64,000 bases of DNA from Lentzea pudingi (GCF_014646255.1 NZ_BMNC01000016.1:1-64000), one strand, 5' to 3'. Shown: positions 50,586 to 59,175, counted from the stretch's first letter. A program made the numbers and translations. The notes: a model not told the origin generated them from the sequence alone.

Positions 50586-50601
50586 AACCAATATATTGGT
50601 T
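50586..50601. repeat. ATATAT-type motif, copy 6 (16-bp perfect palindrome)
   Basis: AACCAATATATTGGTT, a perfect palindrome between hairpin copy 6 and the edd stop codon. Confidence 0.65.
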
Positions 50602-50617
50602 GCAGCGGGTGCAACGG

Positions 50618-52474
50618 CTAGTGGTGGGTGACCGGGGCGAAGTGGTCGGCGGTGATCGGCCCGAACACCGTGGCGCCGCGGTCGGCCGGTCCGACGCTGC
50701 GGCGGAGGGCGGCGAACAGTTCGCGGCCCGTGCCCATCCACTCGCGGCTGGTCGGCGGGAAGTCGACCAGGGGACGTGTCGCCAGTTCCTCCGCGGGCAC
50801 CTGGACCTCCAGGGTTCCGGCGGTGGCGTCCAAGCGGACGACGTCGCCGTCGCGCACGCGGCCGAGTGGGCCGCCGACCGCGGCTTCCGGGGTCAGCTGG
50901 ATCGCCGCCGGGATCTTGCCCGAGGCGCCGGACATGCGGCCGTCGGTCACCAGCGCCACCTTGTGGCCGCGGTCCATCAGGACGCCGAGCGGCGGGGTGA
51001 GCTTGTGCAGTTCGGGCATGCCGTTGGCCTGCGGGCCCTGCTGGCGGACCACCACGACGACGTCGCGGTCCAGTTCGCCCGCCTTGAAGGCCTCCTGGAA
51101 CGCCTCCTGCGTGGTGAACACGCGGGCCGGGGCCTCGACGACGTGGTTCTCCGACGCCACGGCCGAGACCTTGATGACGGAGCGGCCGAGGTTGCCGGAG
51201 AGCATGCGCAGGCCGCCGTCGGAGGCGAACGGGTCCGAGGCGGGGCGCAGGACCTCGAGGTCGAGTGAGCGGCCGGGGCCGTCGACCCAGATCAGTTCGC
51301 CGTCGGCCAGCATCGGTTCCTGGCGGTAGCGGTCCAGGCCGAAGCCCGCCACGGTGGTGACGTCGGCGTGCAGCAGGCCCTCGTCGAGCAGGGTGCCCAC
51401 GACGAACTGGACGCCGCCGGCGGCCTGGAAGTGGTTGATGTCGGCGCTGCCGTTCGGGTAGACCCGCGCGATCAGCGGTACGACGGCCGACAGGTCGTTG
51501 AGGTCGTCCCAGCTCAGTTCGATGCCCGCGGCGGCGGCGATGGCGACCAGGTGCATCGTGTGGTTCGTGGAGCCGCCGGTGGCCAGCAGCGCGACCACGC
51601 CGTTGACCACGGCCTTCTCGTCGACGACGTGCGCGATCGGGGTGTAGCCGTCGCCCTTGGCCATCTCGACGGCGCGTCGGCCGGCGTGTTCGGTCAGCGC
51701 GCGGCGCAACGACGTGCCCGGCGGGACGAACGAGGCTCCCGGCAGGTGCAGGCCCATGACCTCGACGACCATCTGGTTCGAGTTCGCGGTGCCGTAGAAC
51801 GTGCAGGTGCCGGGGGAGTGGTACGAGGCGGCCTCGGCCTCCAGCAGGTCGTCACGGGAGGCCTTGCCCTCCGCGTAGAGCTGCCGGACGCGGGCCTTCT
51901 CCTTGTTCGACAGGCCGGACGACATCGGGCCCGCGGGCACCAGGATCGACGGCAGGTGCCCGAACGACAGCGCGCCGATCAGCAGGCCCGGCACGATCTT
52001 GTCGCACACGCCCAGGAGCACCGCGGCGTCGAACATCTCGTGCGACAGAGCCACGCCGGTCGACATGGCGATGACGTCGCGGCTGAACAGCGACAGCTCC
52101 ATGCCCTCGCGGCCCTGGGTGATGCCGTCGCACATCGCCGGCACACCGCCGGCGAACTGGGACACGCCGCCGACGGCGCGGACCGCGTCCTTGATCCAGG
52201 CCGGGTACTCCTGGAACGGCTGGTGCGCCGACAGCATGTCGTTGTAGGACGAGACGATCGCGACGTTGGACTTGCGCAGCGCGCGCAACGCGGCCTTGTC
52301 GCCGCCGGTGATTCCGGCGAAGCCGTGCGCGAGGTTGCTGCAGGCGAAGCCGGACCGGGACGTTCCGTCCTGCGCGGCGGCGGCCACGCGCTCGAGGTAC
52401 GCGCGGCGGGAATCGGCGCTGCGGGCGGCGATCCGGCGTGTCACCTCTGTCAGAACAGGATGCAGTTCGGTCAT
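50618..52474 (-). CDS. edd: 6-phosphogluconate dehydratase
   Basis: A 618-residue IlvD/Edd-family dehydratase. The Edd-type N-terminus is intact, with FAGITGGDKAALRAL, SYNDMLSAHQPFQEYP and MCDGITQGREGMELS, and Cys residues in MCDGITQG, GVCDKIVPG and the ACSN-like ACSNLAHG segment that would bind the Fe-S cluster. It converts 6-phosphogluconate to KDPG, the eda substrate. The ATG at 52474 starts the conserved region. An AT-poor operator-like palindrome lies about 130 bp upstream. Confidence 0.93.
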   Translation of the reverse strand: MTELHPVLTEVTRRIAARSADSRRAYLERVAAAAQDGTSRSGFACSNLAHGFAGITGGDKAALRALRKSNVAIVSSYNDMLSAHQPFQEYPAWIKDAVRAVGGVSQFAGGVPAMCDGITQGREGMELSLFSRDVIAMSTGVALSHEMFDAAVLLGVCDKIVPGLLIGALSFGHLPSILVPAGPMSSGLSNKEKARVRQLYAEGKASRDDLLEAEAASYHSPGTCTFYGTANSNQMVVEVMGLHLPGASFVPPGTSLRRALTEHAGRRAVEMAKGDGYTPIAHVVDEKAVVNGVVALLATGGSTNHTMHLVAIAAAAGIELSWDDLNDLSAVVPLIARVYPNGSADINHFQAAGGVQFVVGTLLDEGLLHADVTTVAGFGLDRYRQEPMLADGELIWVDGPGRSLDLEVLRPASDPFASDGGLRMLSGNLGRSVIKVSAVASENHVVEAPARVFTTQEAFQEAFKAGELDRDVVVVVRQQGPQANGMPELHKLTPPLGVLMDRGHKVALVTDGRMSGASGKIPAAIQLTPEAAVGGPLGRVRDGDVVRLDATAGTLEVQVPAEELATRPLVDFPPTSREWMGTGRELFAALRRSVGPADRGATVFGPITADHFAPVTHH

Positions 52475-52601
52475 GGGGGTCTCCGGGTCATCACGGGCCG
52501 TGGTGGGGCCCTTACGAGACGACAACGGTGGCGTCCCACGGACGGGCGTGACGCCACACACAATAAGTCATGGCTGGTCGTAGGCACAAAAACGATTCAG
52601 T

Positions 52602-52620
52602 AACTGGTCTGGAACCAGTT
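52602..52620. promoter_or_regulatory. Operator-like palindrome between edd and the sdh operon
   Basis: AACTGGT-N5-ACCAGTT, a perfect 7-bp inverted repeat in the 227-bp divergent region, 128 bp from edd and 82 bp from the small gene at 52702. The half-site resembles those of GntR-type regulators. Confidence 0.5.
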
Positions 52621-52701
52621 TTGAATCTTGGCGTGTGGTGCTTGTCACATGGCTTGAGATTGGGCAGAGTGCGGGGCACGACCTTGGAACGGAGGTGTCC
52701 C

Positions 52702-52992
52702 ATGACGTCCACGGAGATCGTCGAGCTGCGGCGGGTCATCGGTCAGATGCGGCATGCCGTCAGCAACCTGCGCGCCAGGTACGGCGACGTGGCAGCCGTA
52801 CAACGTCTTGCCAACGACGTAGAACGCATGGACATCGACGCCACCGAACTCGTCGACCTGAGCACCCCGAGGCAGCGCGAAGCGCCTCAAGTGGAACGCG
52901 AGGTCGTGGTCGTGCCCGACACGCCCTACGACGAGTCGCTCTGGAAGGACGCGGACGACGAAGGACTCGGTGGGTACCGGCACCGGACCTGA
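52702..52992 (+). CDS. Small conserved acidic protein before the sdh operon
   Basis: A 96-residue protein that I do not recognise. It is hydrophilic and acidic. The first half is a predicted helix with heptad-like spacing (EIVELRRVIGQMRHAVSNL), and the second half is Glu/Asp/Pro-rich and ends DEGLGGYRHRT. GGAGGT precedes the ATG. It lies 86 bp before the succinate dehydrogenase genes in the same direction, with a short hairpin between, so it may share their promoter. Confidence 0.7.
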   Translation: MTSTEIVELRRVIGQMRHAVSNLRARYGDVAAVQRLANDVERMDIDATELVDLSTPRQREAPQVEREVVVVPDTPYDESLWKDADDEGLGGYRHRT

Positions 52993-53006
52993 CCCAGTCC
53001 GAATTC

Positions 53007-53033
53007 ACGGCCCTCGCAGTCAGCGGGGGCCGT
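53007..53033. terminator. Short hairpin before sdhC
   Basis: ACGGCCC (53007-53013) pairs with GGGCCGT (53027-53033), 13-nt loop. It may reduce read-through from the small gene or form part of the sdh leader. Confidence 0.4.
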
Positions 53034-53078
53034 TACGCGTTTCCTCCACAACGACGTGGACCCCCAGAAAGGTGACCA

Positions 53079-53843
53079 ATGGCGAGGGCAGAGATCGCCG
53101 CCAGGACTCTGCGCACGGACCGATGGTGGTTGCCGCCGCTGACGACATTCGTCGGCCTGCTGCTCATCTCGATCTACGCGGCGTTCCGCACGTTCCAGGG
53201 GGACTACTACTGGGTCGACCAGTACCACTACCTCACACCGATGTACTCGCCCTGTCTCACGGAGGAGTGCGTCCCCGCGGCATCCCACTTCGGTCAGTGG
53301 TTCCCGGCGCTGCCCGGCTTCCTGACACCGCCGCTGCTGATCATCCCGTTCCTGCTGGGATTCCGGATCACCTGCTACTACTACCGCAAGGCCTACTACC
53401 GCGCGGCCTGGGCGTCGCCGCCCGCGTGCGCCGTGGCCGAGCCGCACAGCAAGTACACCGGTGAGACCAGGTTCCCGCTCATCGCGCAGAACCTGCACCG
53501 CTACTTCTTCTACGCGGCGTCACTCCTGCTGCTGATCAACATCTACGACGCGGTCCTCGCGTTCGGGACCGGCGTCGGTCTGGGCAACATCATCCTGCTG
53601 GTCAACGTCGGCCTGCTCGGCGCCTACACGCTGTCGTGCCACTCGTGCCGCCACATCGCGGGCGGGCGGCTCAAGCACTTCTCCAAGCACCCGGTCCGGT
53701 ACTGGACGTGGACGCAGATCTCGAAGCTGAACAACCGGCACATGCAGCTCGCGTGGGCCTCGCTGATCTTCGTCTGCCTCACGGACCTGTACGTCGCGCT
53801 GGTCGCCTCGGGAACGATCTCCGACCTCCGCTTCATCAACTAA
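53079..53843 (+). CDS. sdhC: Succinate dehydrogenase membrane anchor subunit
   Basis: A 254-residue protein with five or so membrane segments, typical of the larger single-subunit anchors of actinobacterial Sdh1-type complexes (compare M. tuberculosis Rv0249c). Haem-ligand candidates are His in PHSKYT, LHRYFFYAA and LSCHSCRHIAGG. It anchors the catalytic subunits and passes electrons to menaquinone. AAGGTG precedes the ATG; the flavoprotein gene begins 9 bases after its stop. Confidence 0.88.
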   Translation: MARAEIAARTLRTDRWWLPPLTTFVGLLLISIYAAFRTFQGDYYWVDQYHYLTPMYSPCLTEECVPAASHFGQWFPALPGFLTPPLLIIPFLLGFRITCYYYRKAYYRAAWASPPACAVAEPHSKYTGETRFPLIAQNLHRYFFYAASLLLLINIYDAVLAFGTGVGLGNIILLVNVGLLGAYTLSCHSCRHIAGGRLKHFSKHPVRYWTWTQISKLNNRHMQLAWASLIFVCLTDLYVALVASGTISDLRFIN

Positions 53844-53852
53844 GGAGTGGTT

Positions 53853-55721
53853 TTGCCCGAGCTGGAAAGGCATTCGTTCGACGTTCTCGTGATCGGCGCG
53901 GGTGGCGCCGGTCTGCGTGCCGCGATCGAGGCCCGTGAGCACGGCCTGCGCGTCGCCGTTCTCTGCAAGTCGTTGTTCGGCAAGGCCCACACCGTCATGG
54001 CCGAGGGTGGCATCGCCGCCGCCATGGGCAACGCGAACGAGAGCGACAACTGGCAGGTCCACTTCCGCGACACCATGCGCGGCGGCAAGTTCCTGAACAA
54101 CTGGCGCATGGCCGAACTGCACGCACAGGAAGCGCCGCAACGGGTCTGGGAGCTCGAGACCTACGGCGCGCTGTTCGACCGCACCAAGGACGGCCGGATC
54201 TCGCAACGCAACTTCGGCGGCCACGAGTACCCGCGGCTCGCGCACGTCGGCGACCGCACCGGGCTCGAACTGATCCGCACGCTGCAGCAGAAGATCGTGT
54301 CGTTGCAGCAGGAGGACTTCAAGGAGTTCGGCGACTACGAGGCACGCCTGCGGGTGTTCCAGGAGTTCACCGTCACCGACCTCGTCAAGGACGGGGACAG
54401 GATCGCGGGCTCGTTCGGCTACTGGCGCGAGTCCGGCCGGTTCGTGCTGTTCGAGGCACCCGCGGTGATCCTCGCGACCGGCGGCATCGGCAAGTCGTTC
54501 AAGGTCACCTCGAACTCCTGGGAGTACACCGGCGACGGCCACGCGCTCGCGATGCGCGCCGGTGCCTCGCTGATCAACATGGAGTTCATCCAGTTCCACC
54601 CCACCGGGATGGTCTGGCCGCCGTCGGTCAAGGGCATCCTCGTCACCGAGTCCGTCCGCGGTGACGGTGGTGTGCTGCGGAACTCCGACGGCAAGCGGTT
54701 CATGTTCGACTACATCCCCGAGGTGTTCAAGGACAAGTACGCCGACAACGAGGAAGAGGCCGACCGCTGGTACACCGACCAGGCCGGCAACCGGCGCCCA
54801 CCGGAACTGCTGCCGCGTGACGAGGTCGCCCGCGCGATCAACTCCGAGGTCAAGGCGAACCGGGGCTCACCGCACGGCGGAGTTTTCCTCGACGTGTCCA
54901 CGCGTCTGCCCGCCGAGGAGATCCGCCGCCGGCTGCCGTCCATGCACCACCAGTTCAAGGAACTGGCCGATGTGGACATCACCGCGCAGCCGATGGAGGT
55001 CGGCCCGACCTGCCACTACGTGATGGGCGGCGTCGAGGTCGACCCGGACACGGGGTCGTCCTCGGTGCCCGGTCTCTACGCGGCCGGCGAGGTCTCCGGC
55101 GGCATGCACGGCTCGAACCGCCTGGGCGGCAACAGCTTGTCGGACCTGCTCGTCTTCGGACGCAGGGCGGGAGCCGGGGCCGCCGAGTACGTGCGGGCGA
55201 TGACCGAACGCCCGACGGTGTCGGAGGACCTCGTCGGCGAGGCACGTGCCACCGCCCTCGCACCCTTCCAGCAGGAAGGCGGTGAGAACCCGTACACGCT
55301 GCACATGGAGCTGCAGCAGTCGATGAACGACCTCGTCGGCATCATCCGGAAAGCCGGTGAGATGCAAGAGGCGTTGCAGCGGCTGGAGAAGCTCAAGGAA
55401 CGCGCCCGGTCGCTGACCGTCGAGGGCCACCAGCAGTTCAACCCCGGCTGGCACCTCGCCCTCGACCTGCGCAACATGCTGCTGGTGTCGGAGTGCGTGG
55501 CGAAGGCGGCACTGCTGCGCACCGAGTCCCGCGGTGGCCACACGCGCGACGACCATCCCTCGATGGACGCCGAGTGGCGCAGGAAACTGCTGGTGTGCAA
55601 GGCCGAGGGAGACGGCGCCACCGTCACCGAGAAGCCGCAGATCCCGATCCGGCACGACCTGCTGGACCTGTTCGACCGCACCGAGCTCGAGAAGTACCTC
55701 ACCTCGGAGGAGTTGTCATGA
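53853..55721 (+). CDS. sdhA: Succinate dehydrogenase flavoprotein subunit
   Basis: A 622-residue FAD subunit. VIGAGGAGLRAA at about 14-25 binds FAD, FGKAHTVMAEGGIAAAMG contains the region of covalent flavin attachment, IQFHPTG and TESVRGDGG belong to the active site, and HGSNRLGGNSLSDLLVFG is the late signature. The start is TTG at 53853 with AAGGAG five bases before it; a GTG at 53847 lies inside the ribosome site and is less likely. It overlaps the iron-sulfur gene by four bases. Confidence 0.95.
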   Translation: MPELERHSFDVLVIGAGGAGLRAAIEAREHGLRVAVLCKSLFGKAHTVMAEGGIAAAMGNANESDNWQVHFRDTMRGGKFLNNWRMAELHAQEAPQRVWELETYGALFDRTKDGRISQRNFGGHEYPRLAHVGDRTGLELIRTLQQKIVSLQQEDFKEFGDYEARLRVFQEFTVTDLVKDGDRIAGSFGYWRESGRFVLFEAPAVILATGGIGKSFKVTSNSWEYTGDGHALAMRAGASLINMEFIQFHPTGMVWPPSVKGILVTESVRGDGGVLRNSDGKRFMFDYIPEVFKDKYADNEEEADRWYTDQAGNRRPPELLPRDEVARAINSEVKANRGSPHGGVFLDVSTRLPAEEIRRRLPSMHHQFKELADVDITAQPMEVGPTCHYVMGGVEVDPDTGSSSVPGLYAAGEVSGGMHGSNRLGGNSLSDLLVFGRRAGAGAAEYVRAMTERPTVSEDLVGEARATALAPFQQEGGENPYTLHMELQQSMNDLVGIIRKAGEMQEALQRLEKLKERARSLTVEGHQQFNPGWHLALDLRNMLLVSECVAKAALLRTESRGGHTRDDHPSMDAEWRRKLLVCKAEGDGATVTEKPQIPIRHDLLDLFDRTELEKYLTSEELS

Positions 55722-56467
55722 GCTACCAGGGGAAGTTCCGGGTGTGGCGCGGTGACGACTCCGGCGGCGGGCTGGAGGACTTCACCGTCGAGGTCAACGA
55801 GGGTGAGGTCGTCCTCGACATCATCCACCGGCTGCAGGCCACGCAGGCCCCGGACCTCGCGGTGCGGTGGAACTGCAAGGCCGGCAAGTGCGGCTCGTGC
55901 TCGGCGGAGATCAACGGACGGCCGCGGCTGCTCTGCATGACCCGGATGTCGATCTTCCAGGAGTCGGAGACGATCACGGTCACGCCGATGCGGACGTTCC
56001 CGATCATCCGCGACCTCGTGACCAACGTGTCCTTCAACTACACCAAGGCACGCGAGGTCCCGTCGTTCGCGCCGCCGAAGGACCTGGCGCCGGGCGAGTA
56101 CCGGATGCAGCAGGTCGACGTCGAGCGCTCGCAGGAGTTCCGCAAGTGCATCGAGTGCTTCCTGTGCCAGAACACCTGCCACGTGGTGCGTGACCACGAG
56201 GAGAACAAGGAGGCGTTCTCGGGGCCGCGGTTCCTCATGCGGGTCGCCGAACTGGAGATGCACCCGCTCGACACCGCGGACCGCGTCGACCAGGCGCAGG
56301 ACGAGCACGGGCTCGGGCTGTGCAACATCACCAAGTGCTGCAGCGAGGTGTGCCCCGAGCACATCCACATCACCGACAACGCGCTCATCCCGATGAAGGA
56401 GCGCGTCGCCGACCGCAAGTACGACCCGATCGTCTGGCTCGGCAACAAGCTGTTCAGGCGGTCCTAG
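55718..56467 (+). CDS. sdhB: Succinate dehydrogenase iron-sulfur subunit
   Basis: A 249-residue protein. The plant-type [2Fe-2S] domain holds CKAGKCGSCSAEINGRPRLLC near residue 50-75, and the C-terminal ferredoxin domain holds CIECFLCQNTC and CNITKCCSEVCPEH for the [4Fe-4S] and [3Fe-4S] clusters. It carries electrons from FAD to the membrane anchor. It is the last gene of the operon, and its end overlaps the convergent response regulator by 14 bases. Confidence 0.96.
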   Translation: MSYQGKFRVWRGDDSGGGLEDFTVEVNEGEVVLDIIHRLQATQAPDLAVRWNCKAGKCGSCSAEINGRPRLLCMTRMSIFQESETITVTPMRTFPIIRDLVTNVSFNYTKAREVPSFAPPKDLAPGEYRMQQVDVERSQEFRKCIECFLCQNTCHVVRDHEENKEAFSGPRFLMRVAELEMHPLDTADRVDQAQDEHGLGLCNITKCCSEVCPEHIHITDNALIPMKERVADRKYDPIVWLGNKLFRRS

Positions 56468-57110
56468 CGAGAGCCTGCGGTATGACCAGCCCGGACTCGT
56501 ACGCCATCACCACGGCCTGAGCCCGGCTGGTCAGCCGCAGCTTCGTCATCACGCGGTTGAGGTGCGTCTTCACCGTGCCCTCCGTGACCGTCAGCTTGCC
56601 CGCGATCGCCGTGTTCGTCAGTCCCGTGCCGACGAGCCGGAGCACCTCGCGTTCGCGGTCCGTCAGCTCTTCCAGCCCGATCGCACTCCCCGGCGAAGCA
56701 CCCGTGTCGCCCTTCAGGTAGGCCGCCACGAGCCTGCGCATCACGGTCGGGCCGAACTGCATCTCACCTGAGGCCACAGCGGTGATGGCGGCGATCAGGC
56801 GGGCCGGTTCGGACTCCTTCAGCACGAACCCCGCCGCACCCAGCCGCAACGCCTCGTGGACGTGCTCGTCGAGATCGAACGTGGTCAGCACCAGCACCCG
56901 CGCGGACGCCGCGACGCGTTTGAGCGCGGCCAGCCCCGGCAGGCGGATGTCGAGCAGGATCACGTCCGGTCTCACCGACTCGGCCAGCGCGGACGCGGTG
57001 GCACCGTCCCCGGCCTCGCCGACGACGGTCAGATCTGGTGAAGCGTTCAGCAAAGCGACCAGGCCCGCACGGAACAACGGCTGGTCGTCGACGACAAGGA
57101 CGCGCGCCAC
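56454..57110 (-). CDS. NarL-family response regulator
   Basis: A 218-residue protein with a receiver domain (1-115; VVDDQPLF, phospho-acceptor Asp in VILLDIRLPG, VLTT and Lys in VLKESEP) and a LuxR-type helix-turn-helix (about 150-210; LTDREREVLRLVGTGLTNTAIAGKL). GAGGGG precedes the GTG at 57110. No histidine kinase gene is beside it, so its partner is elsewhere. Confidence 0.92.
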   Translation of the reverse strand: MARVLVVDDQPLFRAGLVALLNASPDLTVVGEAGDGATASALAESVRPDVILLDIRLPGLAALKRVAASARVLVLTTFDLDEHVHEALRLGAAGFVLKESEPARLIAAITAVASGEMQFGPTVMRRLVAAYLKGDTGASPGSAIGLEELTDREREVLRLVGTGLTNTAIAGKLTVTEGTVKTHLNRVMTKLRLTSRAQAVVMAYESGLVIPQALARTA

Positions 57111-57222
57111 AATGCCCCTCACTCATGTGACGTCACCGCGGTAGATCCCCCACCACGAGCGTACCGCGAAAGTTGACGGGAGATCCACTCTTCGTGCGAC
57201 GACCGGGTTCCGCTCCCGTCGA

Positions 57223-57228
57223 TACGTT
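57223..57228 (+). promoter_or_regulatory. Leaderless -10 box
   Basis: TACGTT, then 7 bases, then the ATG at 57236. Confidence 0.6.
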
Positions 57229-57235
57229 CCGGCGC

Positions 57236-57508
57236 ATGCGCACCGCATCGGCCGACCTGCTCGCCGTCCGCACGATCACCGTCGACGGCTCGGACGTCTA
57301 CCTCCGGGTCACGGCCAGTCCCGTCGACCTCGCGATCCGGTGGTCCCGCGAAGGCGACCTCCGGGTGGCGGGCAGCCCCGTGCTGTTCCGCGCCGGGGAC
57401 CGGTCGCGCCGGCTGCTCGGCACGAACTTCCGCGCCGGCACCACGTTCTGCCTCGACGTCGTGGGGGAGGCGGGGGACTGGTGCGGTGTCGTCGACTGGA
57501 ACGTCTGA
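57236..57508 (+). CDS. Small protein of unknown function
   Basis: A 90-residue protein I do not recognise. It looks like a small beta-rich fold: alternating strands VRTITVDGSDVYLRVTAS, LAIRWSREGDLRVAG and FRAGTTFCLDVVGEAG, ending DWCGVVDWNV. It has two Cys and no membrane segment. The ATG at 57236 is supported by a leaderless promoter; a longer frame from 57173 exists. A strong terminator follows. Confidence 0.6.
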   Translation: MRTASADLLAVRTITVDGSDVYLRVTASPVDLAIRWSREGDLRVAGSPVLFRAGDRSRRLLGTNFRAGTTFCLDVVGEAGDWCGVVDWNV

Positions 57509-57525
57509 TCTCCCGGCGAGACGAC

Positions 57526-57560
57526 GAACGGGGCGTGTCCGATGTGGACACGCCCCGTTC
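57526..57560. terminator. Terminator between the small gene and gluD
   Basis: A 15-bp perfect stem (57526-57540 with 57546-57560) and a 5-nt loop. It serves both convergent genes. Confidence 0.9.
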
Positions 57561-57574
57561 CGCTCGTGCGGAGG

Positions 57575-58465
57575 TCAGACGGTGACACCGCCGACCGCGG
57601 CGGAGGCGTTGCCGAGCTGGACCTGCCCGGCGTCGTCGTTGTCGGTCTTGATGACCTTCTTGTTGCGGCGGTTGCGCTTCTCCAGGTACGTGGCGAGCCA
57701 CGTCAGCAGCAGGCACATCCCGATGTAGATCAGGGCGACCACGATCATCACCGAGATCATCGGGCGGCCGAAGTTCACCGCGTCACCACCGATGAGCGTG
57801 CCCCACCGCAGCAGTTCCTCGAACGTGATGAGGAAGCCGAGCGCGGTGTCCTTCAGCAGCACGACGAGCTGGCTGATGATGGTCGGCAGCATCGCCCGCA
57901 ACGCCTGCGGCAGCAGCACGAACGTCATCACCTGCGTCTTGCGCATGCCCAGCGCGTACGCGGCCTCGGACTGCCCCTTGGGCAGCGAGTTGATGCCGGC
58001 GCGGAAGATCTCCGCGAGCACCGAGCCGTTGTACAGCATCAGACTGACCACGACCGCCGTGAACGCCGACATCTTGATGCCGGTCGAGGGCAGGCCGTAG
58101 TAGAAGAAGAACATCATGATCACGAGCGGGATCGCGCGGAAGATCTCGACGATCACCGCCGCGGGAGTGCGCACCCAGGCGTGGTCGGACAGCCGTGCCG
58201 CCGCGAAGAGCGCACCGAACACGAGCGCCAGCACCGCGCCGATGGCGAACGCGGACAGCGTGTTGCCGATCGCCTCGAGCAGCGACAGCTGGATCTGCTT
58301 GTAGTTGATCCAGTCGAGCCGGCGGGCGGTGAACTGCTCGGTGGCGATGAAACGCATGACGACGTACGCGACCGCCGCGAGCGCCACCGCGATGCCGGCG
58401 ACGGCCAGGATCTTGTGACGCACGCGGGCCTTCGGGCCGGGAACGTCGAACAGCACCATGCTCAT
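57575..58465 (-). CDS. gluD: Glutamate-type ABC transporter permease
   Basis: A 296-residue His/Glu/Gln/Arg-type permease with about five membrane segments. The EAA loop is EAAYALGMRKTQVMTFVLLPQALRAMLP, and EIFRAIPLVIMMFF is the usual family block. It has a long C-terminal polar tail. It pairs with the second permease, whose stop overlaps its start by four bases. The operon order gluA-gluB-gluC-gluD is that of Corynebacterium glutamate uptake; amino-acid specificity is by similarity. Confidence 0.92.
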   Translation of the reverse strand: MSMVLFDVPGPKARVRHKILAVAGIAVALAAVAYVVMRFIATEQFTARRLDWINYKQIQLSLLEAIGNTLSAFAIGAVLALVFGALFAAARLSDHAWVRTPAAVIVEIFRAIPLVIMMFFFYYGLPSTGIKMSAFTAVVVSLMLYNGSVLAEIFRAGINSLPKGQSEAAYALGMRKTQVMTFVLLPQALRAMLPTIISQLVVLLKDTALGFLITFEELLRWGTLIGGDAVNFGRPMISVMIVVALIYIGMCLLLTWLATYLEKRNRRNKKVIKTDNDDAGQVQLGNASAAVGGVTV

Positions 58466-59109
58466 CGGGCCACGCTCCACCGCTTCTCGAAGACCTGCTG
58501 GACGTACGTCAGCGGCATCACCAGGACGACGAACCCGATCGCCACCCAGATGAGTCCGAACAGGACGTTGTCACCCTGCTCCGACAGCGCGTCGCGGATC
58601 GAGCCCGCCTGGGGGACGGCGAAGCCCGAGGCGACCGTCGTGTTCTTCAGCAACGCGATCATGGTGCTCGTCATCGGCGGCACGACGGAGCGCAACGCCT
58701 GCGGCAGCACGACGTTGCCGAGCATCTGCGTGAACGTGAGACCGAGCGCGCGCGACGCCTCCGCCTGCCCGACCGGCACCGTGTTGATGCCCGACCGCAC
58801 CACCTCGCAGACGAAAGCCGCGGTGTAGAGCGTCAACGCGACGACGGCCGCGGTGTAGGGCTCGATCCTCAGGATCTCGAGGAGCGGGTACGCGAAGAGG
58901 AAGAACACGAACACCAGCGTCAGCGGCGTGTTGCGCAGCACCGTCACGTAGGTCGCGCCGATGGCCCGGAAGACCGGGACGGGGCTGACCCTCAGCGCGG
59001 CCAGCAGCGTGCCCAGCACCAGCGACAGCACCGCCGAGATCGCGAAGAGCTGGAGGGTCTGGCCAAACAGGCGCAGGAAGAGTTCTAGGTTGTTGGTGAG
59101 GACGCTCAT
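58462..59109 (-). CDS. gluC: Glutamate-type ABC transporter permease
   Basis: A 215-residue permease with about five membrane segments. Family blocks are YVTVLRNTPLTLVFVFF and the EAA loop EASRALGLTFTQMLGNVVLPQALRSVVPP. It forms the channel with GluD. It follows the binding-protein gene after an 80-bp gap that holds a 13-bp hairpin. Confidence 0.93.
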   Translation of the reverse strand: MSVLTNNLELFLRLFGQTLQLFAISAVLSLVLGTLLAALRVSPVPVFRAIGATYVTVLRNTPLTLVFVFFLFAYPLLEILRIEPYTAAVVALTLYTAAFVCEVVRSGINTVPVGQAEASRALGLTFTQMLGNVVLPQALRSVVPPMTSTMIALLKNTTVASGFAVPQAGSIRDALSEQGDNVLFGLIWVAIGFVVLVMPLTYVQQVFEKRWSVAR

Positions 59110-59144
59110 CGGTTTCCTTGCCGTCCGTCCGCCTTCAAAGGAAC

Positions 59145-59175
59145 GGCCGGTGGATCCACGTGGGATCCACCGGCC
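59145..59175. promoter_or_regulatory. Intercistronic hairpin between gluB and gluC
   Basis: GGCCGGTGGATCC (59145-59157) pairs perfectly with 59163-59175, 5-nt loop. Such hairpins behind binding-protein genes protect the upstream message or limit read-through, so more binding protein than permease is made. Confidence 0.7.

Noticed and set aside
9908..50601. Hairpin/AT elements as a CRISPR array or insertion sequences
   Set aside because: The copies are far apart, have no regular spacers, no transposase and no target-site duplication that I can see.
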